Below are positions 1 through 10,071 of a DNA stretch of 64,000 bases, piece after piece. The notes beneath the pieces are model-generated. The model ran no database searches. It saw nothing but the letters and a program-made list of their open reading frames with translations, and was not told where the DNA came from. The first letter of the stretch is position 1, and each line of letters begins with the position of its first letter. The stretch comes from Panacibacter ginsenosidivorans (GTDB lineage Bacteria > Bacteroidota > Bacteroidia > Chitinophagales > Chitinophagaceae): contig NZ_CP042435.1 of NCBI RefSeq assembly GCF_007971225.1, positions 5,025,501-5,089,500 of the forward strand, in the 5' to 3' direction. The translations under genes were made by a program, and so were the position numbers.

Positions 1-1
1 A

Positions 2-2320
2 GTGAGAGATAGTAAAATCATAGAAATCCCATCTGAAGAGGTTGTGCCCGGCGATATATTATTTGTTGAAGGCGGTGATATGATAACAGCGGATGCACGG
101 GTAATACAGGCATCACAATTCCAAACTGATGAATCTGCGCTTACCGGCGAATCCTTGCCGGTCGAAAAAAACACAAAGGCATTACAGCAGGATGTTTCAT
201 TGGCAGAACGACACAATATGCTGTATAAGGGAACTTTTGTAACCAAAGGAAATGGCCGAGCGATTGTAGTGCATACAGGCATGACAACAGAGCTTGGTGC
301 TGTAGCACGTTTGGTGCAGCAAGCAAGCCAGGCCGCTACACCACTGGAGAAAAAAATTCAACAATTCAGCAAAAAATTAATCTGGATAACTGTTGGTCTT
401 CTTATCATCATTTTTATAGCCGGCATTTTAAACGGGCAAAAAATAGTGCAAATGCTGGAAACATCCATTGCACTTGCTGTGGCAGCTATTCCGGAAGGCT
501 TACCCATTGTAGCTACATTAGCGCTTGCCTTTGGGATGCTGCGTATGGCAAAGTATAACGTGATTGTAAAAAAATTATCAGCAGTTGAAACCTTAGGTGG
601 AACCAATGTGATAGTTACGGATAAAACCGGAACGCTTACCCAAAATAAAATTGAAGCGGCATACATGCAGGTTTACAATGCCGCTTCAAGAATTAATGTA
701 GATGTTTCCAAGGCCTCCATCCGGTTCATTGATAATAATACACTTATTGACACTCCTGCACATATAGAGCTCCATCGCATCGCTGCACTTTGTAATACTG
801 CGGCTTATCATTACGATGGGCAGTCGGAAAAGGAATCCGGCGACCCGCTTGAAGTCGGTTTGCTGAAAATGGTTTTTTCTTCAGCTATAAAGCCCGAAGA
901 CCATCAAAAGCAATTTCCTAAAGTTGACGAAATACCCTTTTCCTCCGATACTAAAATCATGGCTACACTGCATAAAAACAACCAGGATTATTATATCGCA
1001 GCCAAAGGCGCAGTGGAGGAGTTACTGACCTTCTGCTCATCGGTAATGGAAGGGAACGAAATAGTGGCGCTTACTGATGATAAAAGGAAGCAATGGTTGA
1101 TTAATGCAGAAAAGCAGGCGCAATCAGGGTTGAGGATACTTGCTTTCGCCTTCAGGCTCACTAAAGAAAAAGAAAAGGATTTTCTTCATCATTTAACCCT
1201 GGCAGGTTTGATAGGCTTTATAGATCCTCCAAGACCAGAGGTGCCGGCTGCCATTGAAGAATGTAAATCAGCAGGCATTAAAGTAGTGATGATAACCGGA
1301 GACCATCCTGCTACTGCCAAAAATATTGCCATCCAGTTAGGGTTGGCCAAAGAAGAGGATGAAGTAATGCATGGCAACGCAATGAAGCCCTATGATCAGC
1401 TCACTGATGCAGATAAAGAAAAGTGGCTACATACACCAGTTTTTGCTCGTGTATCACCAGAACACAAACTCAGCCTGATTACTTTATTCCAGGAAAAGAA
1501 AATGATAGTAGGAATGACGGGAGATGGTGTGAATGATGCGCCAGCCCTGAAAAAAGCAGATATAGGTATTGCAATGGGACAAAGGGGTACCCAGGTAGCG
1601 CAGGAAGTTGCAGATATGGTATTGAAGGACGATGCTTTTTCATCTATTGTGTTAGCCATTAAGCAGGGGCGAATGATTTTTGATAACATCCGAAAGTTTG
1701 TAATCTTTTTACTGAGTTGTAACCTGAGCGAACTATTGATCGTTGCAACTGCATCCGTTCTTAACCTGCATTTCCAGCTTTTCCCACTACAAATTTTATT
1801 TATCAATCTCGTTACGGATGTATTGCCTGCACTAGCTTTGGGGGTAACAGAAGCGGCGCCGCATATTATGCAGCGAAAACCCTACTCATCTGAAACTTCC
1901 ATTATTAATAAAAAACGATGGTCCGCTATTTTTGTTTACTCTTCCATTATAGCCGTTACAAATATTGGGGCCGTTTTTGTAAGTCATGAATTGCTGCATG
2001 ATATGGAAGGATGGAACAAGGAATTATGCAATAACATACTTTTTTACTCACTCATTTTTTCACAAATCCTTCATGTATTCAACATGTCATTTGAAAAAGG
2101 AGTGGCTTTTCACAAAACAGAGGTATTCCGCAACAAATATGTATGGTTTGCTGTGGTGGGTTGTATTATTCTCTCTATGATTTCGTATTGGATCATCCCG
2201 GTAAGGAATGTGCTGGATGTTACAATCTATGGCTGGAGGGACTGGATAATTGTGATAGCTGCATCATTCCTTTCTCTTTTCCTGATACAATTGGTCAAAA
2301 GAATGAGATGGGTGATTTAA
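2..2320 (+). CDS. Calcium/cation-transporting P2-type ATPase, 5' partial
   Basis: This is an ATP-driven cation pump of the inner membrane. The visible 772 residues begin inside the actuator domain (VVPGDILFVEGGD), so roughly the first 120 residues lie left of the window and the GTG at base 2 is not a real start. The TGES loop is at about residue 49. The fourth membrane segment has IPEGLP, typical of P2 (Ca2+ or PMCA/PacL-like) pumps and unlike the CPC/CPH of heavy-metal pumps. The phosphorylation site DKTGTLT is near residue 205 and the hinge GDGVNDAP near 506. Six C-terminal membrane segments complete the fold. It precedes a heavy-metal cluster on the same strand, but the membrane motif argues against copper as substrate. 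The exact ion is not determined. Confidence 0.9.
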   Translation: MRDSKIIEIPSEEVVPGDILFVEGGDMITADARVIQASQFQTDESALTGESLPVEKNTKALQQDVSLAERHNMLYKGTFVTKGNGRAIVVHTGMTTELGAVARLVQQASQAATPLEKKIQQFSKKLIWITVGLLIIIFIAGILNGQKIVQMLETSIALAVAAIPEGLPIVATLALAFGMLRMAKYNVIVKKLSAVETLGGTNVIVTDKTGTLTQNKIEAAYMQVYNAASRINVDVSKASIRFIDNNTLIDTPAHIELHRIAALCNTAAYHYDGQSEKESGDPLEVGLLKMVFSSAIKPEDHQKQFPKVDEIPFSSDTKIMATLHKNNQDYYIAAKGAVEELLTFCSSVMEGNEIVALTDDKRKQWLINAEKQAQSGLRILAFAFRLTKEKEKDFLHHLTLAGLIGFIDPPRPEVPAAIEECKSAGIKVVMITGDHPATAKNIAIQLGLAKEEDEVMHGNAMKPYDQLTDADKEKWLHTPVFARVSPEHKLSLITLFQEKKMIVGMTGDGVNDAPALKKADIGIAMGQRGTQVAQEVADMVLKDDAFSSIVLAIKQGRMIFDNIRKFVIFLLSCNLSELLIVATASVLNLHFQLFPLQILFINLVTDVLPALALGVTEAAPHIMQRKPYSSETSIINKKRWSAIFVYSSIIAVTNIGAVFVSHELLHDMEGWNKELCNNILFYSLIFSQILHVFNMSFEKGVAFHKTEVFRNKYVWFAVVGCIILSMISYWIIPVRNVLDVTIYGWRDWIIVIAASFLSLFLIQLVKRMRWVI

Positions 2321-2456
2321 TGATAAGTTTAAATGAACACGCTTAATCCAAAATTCGTAGAACTAAATTTAAACAGGCTTTTATGTAAATAAAAAAGTTA
2401 CATCGTCGTATATATGACAATATTCAAATAGTTTATTTCGTAATATTGTATCGTAA

Positions 2457-2834
2457 ATGAAAAAACTTGCTCTCATATTCATAATTGTAGTTTACATGCT
2501 TTCAATTGCTGGCATGGCTGTAAACCAGTTTTATTGTTGTGGCAAGTTATCTTCTGAGAGCTTATCGTTTCTCGGGAGTAAGCAAAAAGAAAACAATGAT
2601 GCATCAGACTGTTGTAAAACCACCCATCAATATTTTAAGATAAAGGATGCACACATTTCTTCCGATCACATCACATCTCCCGAAAAATATTTTACTGTTA
2701 TTCAAACAACGTTTCCTCTATTTGAGTTTACTGCACCTGTTATATTGCAGGCTGTATCTGCAAATAATGTTAATGCCCCTCCTTTATTAGCAGGCAATCC
2801 GATTTATATTTTCAACTGCACCTATAGAATTTAA
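2457..2834 (+). CDS. HYC_CC_PP-type small secreted protein
   Basis: A 125-residue protein with an N-terminal hydrophobic signal or anchor segment (residues 4-22). It has the sparse signature of the Bacteroidota HYC_CC_PP family: an FYCCGKL motif after the signal, a DCCKTTH motif near residue 52, and an APPLL motif near 108. The first histidine of the family name is Phe here. These proteins usually sit next to copper or other heavy-metal efflux genes, and the Cys pairs could bind metal in the periplasm, but no function is established. A 136-bp gap separates it from the ATPase; a TAATATTG box about 10 bp upstream of the ATG is only a weak promoter match. Confidence 0.6.
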   Translation: MKKLALIFIIVVYMLSIAGMAVNQFYCCGKLSSESLSFLGSKQKENNDASDCCKTTHQYFKIKDAHISSDHITSPEKYFTVIQTTFPLFEFTAPVILQAVSANNVNAPPLLAGNPIYIFNCTYRI

Positions 2835-2976
2835 TACCCTGAACCTTACTTCTTTCGATCTTCATCAGGATCGGTGAACTGTATTCTTTTAGTTATTATT
2901 TCTTCTCATTAAAATTAACATAAGCGTTTCGTTGGTTCGATGCTTATGTAATTTTTTACTTCTAAAAATTTATAAA

Positions 2977-3342
2977 ATGAAAACGTTTAAACTATTGTTA
3001 GCAGCAATAGTATTGCTTGCAACAACTTCTGCTGCGCATGCGCAGAGTGACAAATCTCAAAGAACAATTGGTATTAAAACACAAAACATTAAAGTGCTTG
3101 GCACATGCGATATGGATAAACGCCGCATTGAAAATTCCGCTTATAAAATTGATGGAATAAAATCAGCAGTGTGGGATTTAAATACACAAACACTCACAAT
3201 TAAATACAGTGTTTTTAAAAAAGATGCGCCGGATAATGCACAGAAAACAATTGCATCGCTCGGTAACGACACTGAAAAATATAAGGCAGATGACACTGCT
3301 TATATGAACTTACCCGAATGCTGCCATTATCGTAAAAGCTAA
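2977..3342 (+). CDS. Secreted HMA-like protein with altered metal site
   Basis: A 121-residue protein whose start is placed at the ATG at 2977, because a clean signal peptide (MKTFKLLLAAIVLL...AHAQ) begins there; an upstream in-frame start adds 15 atypical residues. The mature part has the ferredoxin-like heavy-metal-associated pattern: KVLGTCDMDKRRIE followed by a DGIKSAVWDL strand turn. The usual GMTCxxC loop is changed to GTCDMD, so only the first Cys remains. The C-terminus ends in LPECCHYRK, which offers alternative Cys/His ligands. A periplasmic metal chaperone or sensor role is inferred from the fold and the neighbours. Confidence 0.6.
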   Translation: MKTFKLLLAAIVLLATTSAAHAQSDKSQRTIGIKTQNIKVLGTCDMDKRRIENSAYKIDGIKSAVWDLNTQTLTIKYSVFKKDAPDNAQKTIASLGNDTEKYKADDTAYMNLPECCHYRKS

Positions 3343-3354
3343 TAGTTATTACAA

Positions 3355-3489
3355 GGAGCAACATTTAGTAAGGCTTTTTGCAGTATGCTGAAACGCGAAT
3401 CAACATCACAAGAGTGTGACTCAACAAGAGTTTCCTAGTAGCAATGCTGTTTAGCTAATAAAAAAATTAACCACACTAAATGTTGCTCC
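3355..3489. repeat. 135-bp MITE-like element with 15-bp terminal inverted repeats
   Basis: The sequence GGAGCAACATTTAGT at 3355-3369 is matched by its exact reverse complement at 3475-3489. Inside, 3407-3425 is a degenerate copy of the arm of the dispersed palindrome found across this window (CACAAGAGTGtGACtCAAC). There is no coding capacity. It fills the gap between the HMA-like gene and the next metal-binding gene, and could be a non-autonomous mobile element or a folded leader. Confidence 0.65.
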
Positions 3490-3523
3490 CATTAACAATT
3501 AACCATACAAAATCAAAAAAAGC

Positions 3524-3847
3524 ATGAAACATGTAATCGTCTTATTAATCATTTTAACAGCATCAGTTTCTTCTTATGCGCAACAAAAAGATACGACAGC
3601 AAAAAAAGAATCAGACAGCATTGTAATCTATACCTGTGGTATGCATCCTGAAGTAAAAGCAAACAAACCCGGCAGATGTCCTGATTGCGGTATGGGATTG
3701 ATAGCAAAGAAAATAAAAGTGGAGGCAAAAAAGACTTACACCTGCACGATGCATCCTGAAGTGATAAGCGACAAGCCGGGTAAATGTTCAAAATGTGGAA
3801 TGGATCTGGTGGAGAAAAAAATAACTGATAATAAAACTCCGATGTAA
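3524..3847 (+). CDS. Periplasmic protein with two heavy-metal-binding domains
   Basis: A 107-residue protein with a signal peptide (residues 1-19, ending SYAQ). Two tandem copies of the small heavy-metal-binding domain follow, at about 36-65 and 71-100. Each has the pattern YTCxMHPEVxxxKPGxCxxCGMxL, with Cys, Met, His and a CxxCGM knuckle as likely Cu+/Ag+ ligands. The same domain is fused to several larger proteins downstream, so this gene is a free-standing secreted version. It probably buffers metal or delivers it to the efflux pump; that is inference from domain and context. Confidence 0.75.
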   Translation: MKHVIVLLIILTASVSSYAQQKDTTAKKESDSIVIYTCGMHPEVKANKPGRCPDCGMGLIAKKIKVEAKKTYTCTMHPEVISDKPGKCSKCGMDLVEKKITDNKTPM

Positions 3848-3880
3848 CAACTATTTTATTTATTCAAAAACACAACACAC

Positions 3881-4156
3881 ATGAAGCAAGCAATCGCAGC
3901 ATCTATGCTTTTAACTGCAACAGTTTTTGCAGCCTGCAGCAGTGGCAGTTCTTCGGCAACAACAAAAGATACCGCTGCAACATCCACAACCGTAACTGAC
4001 ACTTCAAAATCAATGATTGCATCTGTAAAGTACACCTGCAAAATGCATCCTGAAATTATTAGCGATACTGCCGGTAAATGTCCAAAATGCGGAATGGACA
4101 TGGTGCCAATGACCGACAGTATGATGAAGATGAGCAAAGACAGCATGATGAAATAG
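3881..4156 (+). CDS. Lipoprotein with heavy-metal-binding domain
   Basis: A 91-residue protein with a lipoprotein signal (TVFAAC, lipid Cys near residue 19), a Ser/Thr-rich linker and one heavy-metal-binding domain at about 50-76 (YTCKMHPEI...KCPKCGMDM). The tail is Met-rich (MTDSMMKMSKDSMMK), reminiscent of Met-based Cu+/Ag+ sites in CusF and CusB, though it is unrelated to CusF. It lies 80 bp upstream of the split cusA and reads in the same direction. Its likely place is the periplasmic face of a membrane. Confidence 0.7.
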   Translation: MKQAIAASMLLTATVFAACSSGSSSATTKDTAATSTTVTDTSKSMIASVKYTCKMHPEIISDTAGKCPKCGMDMVPMTDSMMKMSKDSMMK

Positions 4157-4236
4157 CATCAATGGCAATGAGCAATCCGGGTTTATTGAAACTTTGAGAT
4201 TGCTCATTACCTCTTACCAATTGTAAATCACAAAAC

Positions 4237-5514
4237 ATGGTTAACCGATTAATCGAACTCTCCCTGCGTAATAGGCTTATCGTGGTAATTGTTGCGATGG
4301 GCTTGTTGGGTTGGGGTATCTATAACATTCAGCGCAATCCTGTTGATGCGATTCCTGACCTGAGCGAAAACCAGGTGATTGTTTTTACAGAGTGGATGGG
4401 GCAAAGCCCTCAGATCATCGAAGACCAGGTAACATATCCTTTAGTGAGTAATCTGCAGGGCGTGCCTAAAGTAAAAAACATCCGCGGCACTTCTATGTTC
4501 GGGATGAGCTTTGTGTATGTTGTATTTGATGATGACGTAGATATTTATTGGGCACGAACAAGAGTGCTTGAAAGATTAAGTTATGCGCAACGTTTACTAC
4601 CGCAAGGTGTAACGCCAACACTCGGTCCTGATGGTACAGGTGTGGGACATATTTTCTGGTATCATCTCGATGCTCCAAAAATTGATTTGGGTGAACAACG
4701 GGCACTACAGGATTGGTATGTAAAGTTTGCGTTACAAACAGTTCCCGGTGTTGCAGAAGTTGCATCATTCGGAGGATTTGAAAGACAATACCAGTTAGTT
4801 ATTGATCCCGTAAAGCTGCAGTTCTATAATCTTTCTATGATGGATATAATGAACAAAGTAAAAGCGAATAACAATGATGTGGGCGGAAGAAAATTTGAAA
4901 TGAGCAACATGGCATATATCATTCGCGGATTGGGTTACATAAAGAATGTTGGGGATATAGAAAACATCGCACTCGGCAATAACAATGGCATACCTGTTCG
5001 TGTAAAAGATATTGGTACAGTGCAAATGGGTCCTGATCTGCGTCTTGGCATTTTTGATGCAAATGGTGAAGGTGAGGTTGTCGGTGGTATTGTGGTGATG
5101 CGATATGGGGAGAATGCGGATAAAGTAATCAGTGATGTAAAGAAAAAAATGGGCGACATACAAAAAGGATTACCGGAAGGAGTTGGTTTCAAAATAGATT
5201 ATGATCGCAGTGAACTCATCGAAGCAGCCATCGCCAACATCAAAGACAAATTGATAGAAGAAATAAGCATTGTATGTATTATCGTAATTGTTTTTCTGCT
5301 GCATTGGCGAAGCGCATTAAGCATCATTATTCAAATACCCATAACCATTGCCATCAGCTTTATTTTGCTTAATGCCTTTGGTTTATCCTCCAACATTATG
5401 TCATTGACGGGGATTGCATTAGCCATCGGTGTTATTGTGGATAATGGCATTATCATGAGTGAGAATGCATACAGGAATTTATCGGAGTGGCAGAACAGTA
5501 ATGATCCCGGCTAA
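4237..5514 (+). pseudogene. cusA: CusA/CzcA heavy-metal RND pump, N-terminal part (gene split)
   Basis: This is the first 425 residues of an inner-membrane heavy-metal efflux RND transporter, normally about 1,050 residues. It contains TM1, the first porter half (motifs DAIPDLSENQVIV and GVGHIFWYHLD) and TM2-4 with the proton-relay Asp in GVIVDNGIIMSENA. The reading frame runs to NLSEWQNSND and then hits a stop inside a palindromic repeat at about 5505-5640. The rest of the protein resumes in another frame at 5643. In E. coli CusA this point is the cytoplasmic loop after TM4, so little or no native sequence seems lost. The two parts may be non-functional, or may assemble as a split pump. Confidence 0.85.
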
Positions 5515-5640
5515 TCACTATAAATAAAACTTCTGTTGCGTCGCACTCTTGTACTTTCTGTTCAATATTGAACTGAACGATGAAGTGAGTGACACAACAG
5601 GCGATGACAAGAATTGCAAATGCCTGCTCAAAAAAATAAT
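5508..5640. repeat. Dispersed palindromic repeat inserted in cusA
   Basis: The left arm at 5535-5554 is a perfect copy of the 20-bp unit GTTGCGTCGCACTCTTGTAC. The right arm at 5583-5598 is the variant AAGTGAGTGACACAAC. Flanking CCCGGCT on the left and TGCTCAAAAAA on the right match the outer ends seen in other copies. It brings the TAA that ends the N-terminal part of cusA. Unlike the other copies, it sits inside a gene. Confidence 0.8.
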
Positions 5641-5642
5641 TT

Positions 5643-7562
5643 ATGCTAAAAAATAAGTCATATAAAAAAATACCCAACGATGTTCGAATGAATATCATCG
5701 AGCGTGCCTGTAAACAGGTTTCGCGTGGTGTATTTTTTTCAACAGTTATTATCATCACATCTTTTCTTCCTGTATTCTTATTAACGGGACAAGAAGGAAA
5801 ATTATTCGGTCCGTTGGCATACACAAAAACATTCATCATGATAGTGGATGCGTTATTGGTTGTTACACTTGCACCGGTGCTGATCTCATTTTTTATGCGT
5901 GGCAGGTTTCGCCCTGAAAGCGCTAACCCTGTTAATCACTTTCTTGAAAGAGTGTATGAGCCGATAGTTCATCTTTGCATCAAATGGCGCAAAACAACTA
6001 TTGCTGTCATGCTTATTGCGCTTGGTATCAGTATTCCAATGGTAATGAGTTTGGGTACAGAGTTTATGCCGCCATTAGATGAAGGGACCATTCTTTTTAT
6101 GCCTGTTACATTACCAGATGTATCAAACAGTGAAGTGAAACGCATTTTACAGGTACAGGATAAAATTCTTGCATCGGTACCCGAAGTAAAGTCAGTGTTG
6201 GGCAAAGCAGGCAGAGCGAATACTGCAACGGATAATTCACCTATAAGCATGATTGAAACTATTCTCATGCTGAAACCAAAAGATCAGTGGCGCAAGGGAA
6301 TGACAAAGGATAGTATCATTAACGAACTCAATAGTAAACTACAAATACCAGGTGTAACAAATGGGTGGACACAACCAATCATCAATCGCATCAACATGCT
6401 TTCGACAGGTATAAGAACCGATGTTGGTGTAAAAGTGTATGGCCAAAATCTCGACAGCATCTATGCTTTCTCGCAGGTAATAAAAAAAGAATTACAAGGT
6501 ATAAATGGCGTGAAGGATTTATATGTAGAACCAATAACAGGCGGCAAGTATATTGATGTAAATATTAAGCGTGATGAAATTGCCCGTTATGATTTAAGTG
6601 TAGATGATGTAAATGCTGTAATTGAAACTGCATTGGGCGGAGCAAAAATAACAACAACTGTTGAAGGTCGCCAGCGCTTTTCTGTTAACGCCAGATTTGG
6701 ACAAGATTACCGCAATAATATAGAATCATTGAAACGTTTGCAAATTCAAACAATGAGTTTTGGTCCAATCCCGCTGCAGGCTGTTGCCGATATCAAAATC
6801 ACAGAAGGTCCGCCCATGATCAATTCTGAGAATGCTTTGTTACGCGGTACTGTTTTATTCAATGTGCGTGAAAGAGATTTGGGAAGCACTGTATCTGAAG
6901 CACAACAAAAACTAAATGATGCAATTGGCAAAATGCCGAAAGGCTATTTTATCGAGTGGAGCGGACAGTACGAAAACCTTATCCGCAGTGAGCAAACGTT
7001 GAAGCTTATTACGCCGATTGTGCTTATTGTTATTTTCATCAGTATGTACTTTGCTTTTCATTCTGCACGCGAAGCCTTGCTTAGTTTGATAACGCTTCCT
7101 TTTGCTTTGATTGGCGGCGCCTACATGATCTGGTTTTGGGGTGTGAATTTATCCGTGGCTGTTGCTGTTGGTTTTATTGCATTGTTTGGACTCGCGGTTG
7201 AAACAAATATCGTAATGGTTATTTATCTCAATGATGCCATGCAACAACTGATTGCAAAAAAAGGAAATTCAAGAGAAACAATTACAAAGGATGATTTACG
7301 CGAATACACTATACAAGGTGCAGCAAAAAGACTGCGCCCCAAAATAATGACAGTAAGCGTCTCACTGTTCGCACTCGTTCCCATTCTCTGGAGCAGCGGT
7401 GTAGGCAGCGATGTAATGAAGCCAATCGTATTGCCGATGGTTGGTGGTGTTATCACTTCAGCGATTTACATTTTACTGGTTACTCCACTCATCTTTTTAA
7501 TGAGCAAAGAATATGAATTGAAGAAATATGGAAAGATTGCTGTAGCAGAAATAAAGCATTAA
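5643..7562 (+). pseudogene. cusA: CusA/CzcA heavy-metal RND pump, C-terminal part (gene split)
   Basis: This is the remaining 639 residues of the RND pump, starting in the cytoplasmic loop before TM5 (IPNDVRMNIIERACKQVSRG) and running through GQEGKLFGPLAYTKTF, the second porter half, and the last six membrane helices. An in-frame TAA at 5637 separates it from upstream sequence. An ATG at 5643 could restart translation, adding about nine non-native residues. The proton relay and the porter architecture are complete when both pieces are joined. The next gene starts 10 bp after its stop, so it leads the tolC-cusB-cusB operon. No internal frameshift is visible, which fits either a recent split or retained function. 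Confidence 0.85.
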
Positions 7563-7572
7563 AATCAAAAAC

Positions 7573-8817
7573 ATGAAAACAGGTTTTATAATTATACTGT
7601 GTTTGTTATATGAAGTATCATCAGCACAAACTTTAAAGCTGCAGGATATTCTTGACAGCATTCAACTTTCTTATCCATCGCTTAAAATGTATGATGCAGA
7701 AATTCAATCACTCGATGCAGCGGCAAAAGGTGCAAGAAGCTGGATGTCGCCGCAAGTTTCAACAGGATTGTGGATGGTGCCTTATAATGTAAATCTCTGG
7801 AAGAGAGACGGAGCGGGTAATACAGGCATGGGACAATATATGATTAGCGCCGAGCAAATGTTTCCCAACAAAAAATTAAATGATGCCAATGAAGCATATA
7901 TGAAAGCCATGTCATCCGTTGAAAAGGAAAATAAACAGGCAACATTAAATGAATTATTTGCTGCGGCAAAGAACAATTATTATGAATGGATCATTATCGA
8001 AAGAAAATTATCAGTGCTTTCAGAAGGCGGGAAACTCTTACAATTTATGATCACCAATGCAGAAACAAGGTATAAGAATGGTTTAGGAAAAATAAGTGCA
8101 TATTATAAAGCAAAAGCATCACAGGGAGATATTGAAAATATGCGTGTGGAATTTGAAAATGAGATAGTGCAAAAAAAAATTGCAATAAATACACTGATGA
8201 ACCGTGATAAATTAATTGATTTTTCTGTGGATACAAATTATGCAATGAGCGACTACTCAAGCACTGTATTTGACAGCAGTTTGTTTTATGCCAGCCGTAG
8301 CGATTTAAAAGCAATAGACAAAAATATAGCGCTTACCTACCTGCAACAAAATGTAGAGAAAGCAAATCAAAAACCGCAGTTTGGTGTAAGATATGATCAC
8401 ATGTTTGGCTTTGGCGGCTTCCCCATGCAATATACGCTGATGGGAATGATGAAGGTACCAATCAACTGGTCAACAAGAATGAATAAGGCAAATATTGAAA
8501 GTTTAAAATGGAAAGCTGAGTCGCTTGAAAATCAAAAAGTATCAATTGCAAATGAATATTCAGGAATGGCTTATCAAATGCAGCAAAATATTATCACAAA
8601 GAAAAAGCAGATAGCATTGTTTGAGAAAAACATTATCCCCGCGCTAAGAAAAAATTATGAAAGTATGTTGCTGGGATATGAACAAAATACAGAGGAGTTA
8701 TTCGAACTCTATGATGCCTGGGAAACACTCAACAATATGCAGCTCGAATACCTTGATCAATTGCAACAGTTATTAAGCATGCAAACTGATCTTGAAAAAT
8801 TACAGGAAATAAAATAG
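7573..8817 (+). CDS. TolC-family outer-membrane efflux channel
   Basis: A 414-residue protein with a signal peptide (residues 1-19, ending SSAQ) and the long amphipathic helical segments of the outer-membrane efflux protein family, recognisable from LQDILDSIQLSYPSLKMYDAEIQSLDAA and repeated helical heptads near 100-210 and 300-410. It would form the trimeric outer-membrane duct of the RND pump (CusC role). It lies 10 bp after cusA and 6 bp before the first adaptor gene, so these are co-transcribed. The Met-rich stretch near residues 285-300 (MQYTLMGMMKVP) may reflect copper or silver handling. Confidence 0.85.
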   Translation: MKTGFIIILCLLYEVSSAQTLKLQDILDSIQLSYPSLKMYDAEIQSLDAAAKGARSWMSPQVSTGLWMVPYNVNLWKRDGAGNTGMGQYMISAEQMFPNKKLNDANEAYMKAMSSVEKENKQATLNELFAAAKNNYYEWIIIERKLSVLSEGGKLLQFMITNAETRYKNGLGKISAYYKAKASQGDIENMRVEFENEIVQKKIAINTLMNRDKLIDFSVDTNYAMSDYSSTVFDSSLFYASRSDLKAIDKNIALTYLQQNVEKANQKPQFGVRYDHMFGFGGFPMQYTLMGMMKVPINWSTRMNKANIESLKWKAESLENQKVSIANEYSGMAYQMQQNIITKKKQIALFEKNIIPALRKNYESMLLGYEQNTEELFELYDAWETLNNMQLEYLDQLQQLLSMQTDLEKLQEIK

Positions 8818-8823
8818 TGTGAA

Positions 8824-10065
8824 ATGAAGAAAATATTGTGGATATACTCTTTAGTTATAACAGCTTTGCTTGTGCAGGCATGCAGCAGTAAACAAATCAA
8901 AGAGGAAAAAACTGCAGCATCATCAGAAGATTTGTACACCTGTTCCATGCATCCGCAGATACTCGAACATCATCCAGGCAATTGCCCTATCTGCGGAATG
9001 ACGCTTATTAAAAAGAATGCAGCACCTGTCGCTCTCAATAATATTGAACTTGAATCTTTATTGAAACCTGCAAATGAATTTGTAGTGTCTTCGTTGACTG
9101 TAACAACAGCTGAGGAAAAAAATATGAACATTCCTGTAAAAGTTTACGGCACTGTTGAGTATGATACAAGAGCAGCAGGTTCAATTTCGGCAAGGGTTTC
9201 AGGTCGTATTGAAAAATTGTACCTGCGCTATCGTTACCAGCAGGTAGAAGAAGGACAAAAGATAATGGACATATACAGTCCTGAGTTACTTACTGCTCAA
9301 CAAAATTTGCTATTCCTTTTAAAGAGTGATGCAGATAATATTTCGTTCATAGATGCTGCAAAACAAAAATTGTTATTGCTTGGTATGAGCGAAACAGAAT
9401 TGAATAAAGTTGTACAAACCGGCAAACCACTATTTACCGTAAGTGTGTATAGTAATTACAGCGGCCATGTGCACGATGCGGGAATGAATAATGATGTTGC
9501 CAGCAGTGACATGAAAAATAATGCATCTCTTACGGAGGAGCTTTATCTCAAAGAAGGAATGTATGTGCAAAAAGGGCAAACATTATTTATGATTATGAAC
9601 CATCACCAGGTTTGGGCTGCCTTGCAAATTTTTCCAAATGAACAATCGCTTGTAAAAAAAGGGGACACTGTACACATCCTTCCTGAAACAGATACAACCG
9701 CTGTAATAAATGGAGAGATAGATTTTATTGAACCGTTTTTTCGTGGCAACAGTAAAACACTTACGGTAAGGGTGTACTTTCATAACATGAATATGTTGCC
9801 CATCGGCAGTCATGTAACTGCAAATATTTATTCATATACTGTGCACGGGTTATGGCTTCCGGTTTCTGCCGTTCTCTCGCTTGGCGCAAATGAAATAGCT
9901 TTTAAAAAAGAAGATGGAGGATTTGCCGCGCATAAAATAACAACTGGTATTCGCTTAAATAACTATGTTCAAATTCTATCGGGGCTTAATATTACGGATA
10001 CAGTTGCCGCAAATGCGCAATATTTGGTAGACAGTGAAAGCTTTATTAAAATCTCTTCAAAATAA
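8824..10065 (+). CDS. cusB: CusB-like periplasmic adaptor with metal-binding domain (first copy)
   Basis: A 413-residue lipoprotein (box LLVQAC, lipid Cys near 20). A heavy-metal-binding domain follows at about 38-65 (YTCSMHPQI...NCPICGMTL). The rest is the membrane-fusion-protein fold of RND adaptors: a barrel-sandwich strand (GRIEKLYLRY), a helical hairpin, a second lipoyl half (KEGMYVQKGQTLFMI) and the beta-barrel and membrane-proximal domains. It should bridge the RND pump and the TolC-like channel and pass Cu+/Ag+ to the pump. The paralogue directly downstream starts 6 bp after its stop. The N-terminal metal domain is common in Bacteroidota CusB and absent in E. coli CusB. Confidence 0.85.
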   Translation: MKKILWIYSLVITALLVQACSSKQIKEEKTAASSEDLYTCSMHPQILEHHPGNCPICGMTLIKKNAAPVALNNIELESLLKPANEFVVSSLTVTTAEEKNMNIPVKVYGTVEYDTRAAGSISARVSGRIEKLYLRYRYQQVEEGQKIMDIYSPELLTAQQNLLFLLKSDADNISFIDAAKQKLLLLGMSETELNKVVQTGKPLFTVSVYSNYSGHVHDAGMNNDVASSDMKNNASLTEELYLKEGMYVQKGQTLFMIMNHHQVWAALQIFPNEQSLVKKGDTVHILPETDTTAVINGEIDFIEPFFRGNSKTLTVRVYFHNMNMLPIGSHVTANIYSYTVHGLWLPVSAVLSLGANEIAFKKEDGGFAAHKITTGIRLNNYVQILSGLNITDTVAANAQYLVDSESFIKISSK

Positions 10066-10071
10066 ATTGGT

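Noticed and set aside
2-2320. Copper P-type ATPase
   Set aside because: The transmembrane motif is PEGLP rather than CPC or CPH, so it is a P2-type cation pump despite the copper neighbourhood.
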